Below, one piece after another: positions 5,573-8,220 of a stretch of 8,220 bases of DNA (positions are counted from its first letter, which is position 1; each line of letters starts with the position of its first letter). Origin of the DNA: Actinomycetota bacterium (lineage in GTDB: Bacteria; Actinomycetota; Geothermincolia; Fen-727; Anoxymicrobiaceae); NCBI GenBank assembly GCA_018894655.1, contig JAHIPE010000195.1:1-8220 (forward strand), in the 5' to 3' direction. The notes beneath the pieces are model-generated. The model searched no databases, was not told the origin of the DNA, and worked only from the letters and a program-made list of their open reading frames with translations. The translations under genes and the position numbers were made by a program.

Positions 5573-8215
5573 ATGGAGATGCCGTCAACTTACGACCCGC
5601 GGGCGGTCGAGGGCCGCTGGTACCAGTACTGGGAGGAGAGAGGGTACTTCCACGCCCGCACCGATACCGGCAGGCGGCCGTTTTCCCAGGTCATACCGCC
5701 GCCGAACGTTACCGGTGTCCTTCACATGGGGCACGCGCTGAATAACACCCTGCAGGACATAATAGCCCGCCGCCGCAGGATGCAGGGCTACGAGGTCCTG
5801 TGGATGCCGGGGACCGACCACGCGGGGATCGCCACCCAGAACGTTGTGGAGCGGGCCTTGGAGAAGGAAGGGACCGACCGCCACCAGCTTGGCAGACAGG
5901 CGTTCATGGAGAGGGTCTGGCAGTGGAAGAAAGAGTACGGCGGCACGATAATAAGCCAGCTCAAGCGGCTCGGTTGCTCCTGCGACTGGGAGCGGGAGCG
6001 GTTTACCATGGACGAGGGGTGTTCCCTGGCGGTGCGTACGGTCTTCAAGGAGCTGTACGACCAGGGGCTCATCTACAGAGGTAAATATATTGTCAACTGG
6101 TGCCCCCGCTGCCACACCGCGCTCTCGGATATCGAGGTGGAGCACCAGGAGAAGAACGGGCACCTGTGGTACGCCAGGTACCCGCTGGCGGACGGCTCGG
6201 GGCACCTGGTTGTGGCCACTACAAGGCCGGAGACGATGCTGGGGGATACCGCGGTGGCGGTTCACCCGGATGACGAACGGTATGCCGGCCTGGTTGGGAA
6301 GACCGTCATCCTGCCCCTCGTGGAGCGGCGAATACCGGTGATAGCCGACGAGTTCGTTGACCCGGGGTTCGGCACCGGCGCGGTAAAGGTCACGCCGGCG
6401 CACGACCCCAACGACTTCGAGATAGGTCAACGCCACGACCTGGAGCAAGTGAACATCCTCAATCACGACTCGAGCGTCAACGAGAACGGGGGGCGCTACC
6501 GGGGGATGGACCGGTACGTGGCCCGGGAAGCGGTGGTAGCCGACCTGGAGGAGCTGGGGCTTCTGGAGAAAACCGAGGACCACGCGCACGCCGTCGGCCA
6601 CTGTTACCGATGCCGGACCGAGATCGAGCCGTACCTGTCCACGCAGTGGTTCGTGAGGATGGAGCCCCTCGCGCGGGAGGGTATCAAGGCGGTCCGCGAT
6701 GGCAGCATTGCTTTCACCCCAAGGCGCTGGGAGAAGATCTACTTCGATTGGATGGAGAACATCCGTGACTGGTGCATCTCCCGCCAGGTCTGGTGGGGGC
6801 ACCGGATACCGGTATGGTACTGCGGCGATTGCGGCAAGGTCATCGTGGAGGTGGAAGAGCCGGGGCGCTGCGGTTGCGGTTCCGACGACCTGGTGCAGGA
6901 CCCCGACGTCCTGGACACCTGGTTCTCCTCCGGGCTCTGGCCGTTCTCGACGATGGGCTGGCCCGAGAGGACCCCGGAGCTCGAGGCGTTCTACCCGACG
7001 TCGGTGCTGACTACCGCGCACGACATAATATTCTTCTGGGTGGCGCGGATGATAATGCTGGGCCTGCGTTTCATGGGGGACGTGCCGTTCAAGGACCTGT
7101 TCGTGACCGCACTGGTGCGGGACTTCGAGGGCAAGAAGATGAGCAAGTCCAGCGGCAACGTGATCGACCCGATAGACGTGATAGAGGTGTACGGCACCGA
7201 CTCGCTGCGCTTTACCCTGGGGTCGATAGCGGTACCCGGGCGCGACATCAACCTCAGCGAGGAGCGCATCGAGGGGAACCGCAACTTCGTCAACAAGATT
7301 TGGAACGCTGCGCGCCTGGTGCTGGCGAACCTGGAGGATTACGAACCGGACGCGTCCCGGCCGGCCGGCGGGGAACCCGAACTGGTGGACCGCTGGATAC
7401 AAAGCAGGATGGCAGCGGTCATATCCCGCGCGGACGCCGCCATGGAGTCCTACAACTTCAGCATGGCCGGCAAGGCGCTCTATCAGTTCATCTGGGGCGA
7501 GTTCTGCGACTGGTTCCTGGAACTGGTCAAGCTCCGGCTGTATCGTGGGAGCCTGGAGGAGAAGCGTGTCGCCGGGGATGTCGCCTGTCGCGTGCTGGAG
7601 TGCTCTCTGCGCTTACTTCACCCGTTTATGCCGTTTGTCACCGAGGAGCTATGGCAGAGGCTGCCGGCAACCGGGGATTCGATAATGGTGGCGCCGTGGC
7701 CCTCGCCCGGCGAGTTCGAGGAGGACCCGGCGGCGGAGGCCGAGATGGGCCTCATTCAGTCGGTTGTCACCGGCATTCGGTCGGCCCGCTCCGAGCACGG
7801 AATACCCCCTGGAGGTAAGATGGACGCCGTGCTGGTGTGCGAGGGCGGCGAGGCCTCGGGTGTCCTGGACAGGGAGCGCGGCTACCTGGAGATACTGGCC
7901 GGTCTCTCCGGCATGCGGTTCTCGGAAGAGGCGCCGGGGAAGGAATACGGCATCAGGGTCGTGGTGGAAAACGTGCAGGCGTATCTGTCCTCCCCGTCGG
8001 GGGTGGACCCGGTCGAGGAGATCGAACGGCTCACCAGACGCCTCGACAAGGTCGAGGCCGAGCTGGAGCGGTGCGTGGAAAAGCTGTCCAACGAGCGCTT
8101 CGTTGAGAAGGCCCCCCCGGAGGTCGTTGATAAGGAGCGGGAGAAGGAGCGGGAGCTCACAGGGAAGCGGGATAAGCTGAACAGCCAGATAGACGGGTTG
8201 AAGGCCCGGTGCTAG
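5573..8215 (+). CDS. valS: Valyl-tRNA synthetase (valine--tRNA ligase)
   Basis: This class Ia synthetase charges tRNA-Val with valine in the cytoplasm and edits mischarged threonine. The complete 880-residue protein has normal length for the shorter bacterial form. The Rossmann fold has the HIGH motif as HMGH (51-54) and KMSKS at 522-526. The inserted CP1 editing domain carries TTRPET (216-221) and GTGAVKVTPAHDPND (267-281). Cysteine pairs that may bind zinc are C177/C180, C344/C347 and C417/C420 with C433/C435. DTWFSS, the helical anticodon-binding domain and a C-terminal coiled-coil tRNA-binding arm (about 810-880) follow. I chose ATG 5573 because homologues begin at MxMPxTYDP, GAGGAA (5558-5563) lies 9 nt upstream, and the predicted promoter is at 5487-5515. 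The frame stays open back to TTG 5465, but that part uses A/T-rich codons unlike the gene. ATG 5579 is a less likely alternative. folC often follows valS, but the window ends 5 nt after the stop. Confidence 0.96.
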   Translation: MEMPSTYDPRAVEGRWYQYWEERGYFHARTDTGRRPFSQVIPPPNVTGVLHMGHALNNTLQDIIARRRRMQGYEVLWMPGTDHAGIATQNVVERALEKEGTDRHQLGRQAFMERVWQWKKEYGGTIISQLKRLGCSCDWERERFTMDEGCSLAVRTVFKELYDQGLIYRGKYIVNWCPRCHTALSDIEVEHQEKNGHLWYARYPLADGSGHLVVATTRPETMLGDTAVAVHPDDERYAGLVGKTVILPLVERRIPVIADEFVDPGFGTGAVKVTPAHDPNDFEIGQRHDLEQVNILNHDSSVNENGGRYRGMDRYVAREAVVADLEELGLLEKTEDHAHAVGHCYRCRTEIEPYLSTQWFVRMEPLAREGIKAVRDGSIAFTPRRWEKIYFDWMENIRDWCISRQVWWGHRIPVWYCGDCGKVIVEVEEPGRCGCGSDDLVQDPDVLDTWFSSGLWPFSTMGWPERTPELEAFYPTSVLTTAHDIIFFWVARMIMLGLRFMGDVPFKDLFVTALVRDFEGKKMSKSSGNVIDPIDVIEVYGTDSLRFTLGSIAVPGRDINLSEERIEGNRNFVNKIWNAARLVLANLEDYEPDASRPAGGEPELVDRWIQSRMAAVISRADAAMESYNFSMAGKALYQFIWGEFCDWFLELVKLRLYRGSLEEKRVAGDVACRVLECSLRLLHPFMPFVTEELWQRLPATGDSIMVAPWPSPGEFEEDPAAEAEMGLIQSVVTGIRSARSEHGIPPGGKMDAVLVCEGGEASGVLDRERGYLEILAGLSGMRFSEEAPGKEYGIRVVVENVQAYLSSPSGVDPVEEIERLTRRLDKVEAELERCVEKLSNERFVEKAPPEVVDKEREKERELTGKRDKLNSQIDGLKARC

Positions 8216-8220
8216 TGCAC

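Noticed and set aside
5585..7402. A 605-codon open frame on the minus strand across valS
   Set aside because: It is antisense to a full-length valyl-tRNA synthetase with intact motifs. Long antisense frames are common in GC-rich genes.
6772..7818. A 348-codon plus-strand frame inside valS
   Set aside because: It is the out-of-frame reading of valS codons, with low-complexity Arg/Gly/Ala composition and no own ribosome binding site.

Overview
This is a GC-rich bacterial housekeeping window with six complete protein genes, one tRNA gene and the start of a probably broken gene at the left edge. Isoleucine is often encoded by ATA despite the high GC content. The order tig-clpP-clpX followed by valS, together with a group III (mixed ATP/PPi-type) phosphofructokinase, resembles actinobacterial chromosomes and some deep-branching GC-rich relatives. 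This taxonomic guess is inference only. No transposase, integrase, phage gene or CRISPR array was seen.

Layout. Positions 1-90 (minus strand) hold the 5' end of a small hypothetical gene that meets a stop after 23 codons but continues plausibly in the -1 frame. An upstream region of about 270 bp separates it from a divergent 6-phosphofructokinase gene (365-1390, plus). A tRNA-Leu(UAG) with encoded CCA follows (1486-1573). Next is the protein quality-control operon: trigger factor (tig, 1647-3116, apparently starting with CTG), ClpP (3119-3715) and ClpX (3749-5035, TTG start). A small membrane-anchored helical protein of unknown function lies tail-to-tail with clpX on the minus strand (5046-5375). 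Valyl-tRNA synthetase (valS, 5573-8215, plus) is divergent from it and fills the rest of the window.

How the genes work together. Trigger factor chaperones nascent chains at the ribosome exit tunnel. ClpX recognises, unfolds and threads substrates into the ClpP proteolytic barrel. Tight spacing (tig/clpP stop-start overlap, 33 nt clpP-clpX) supports one transcript, probably from a promoter between the tRNA and tig. valS and tRNA-Leu are translation functions and pfk is glycolytic. They are neighbours rather than pathway partners.

I found no convincing new multi-gene system. The points most worth a second look are: the altered phosphoryl-donor site of the phosphofructokinase (Asp103 of the PPi type with Gln123 instead of Lys or Gly); a perfect 10-bp inverted repeat whose two arms touch the two divergent promoters between the small membrane protein and valS; the CTG start of tig; the long acidic tail of trigger factor; and the frameshifted gene at the left edge.
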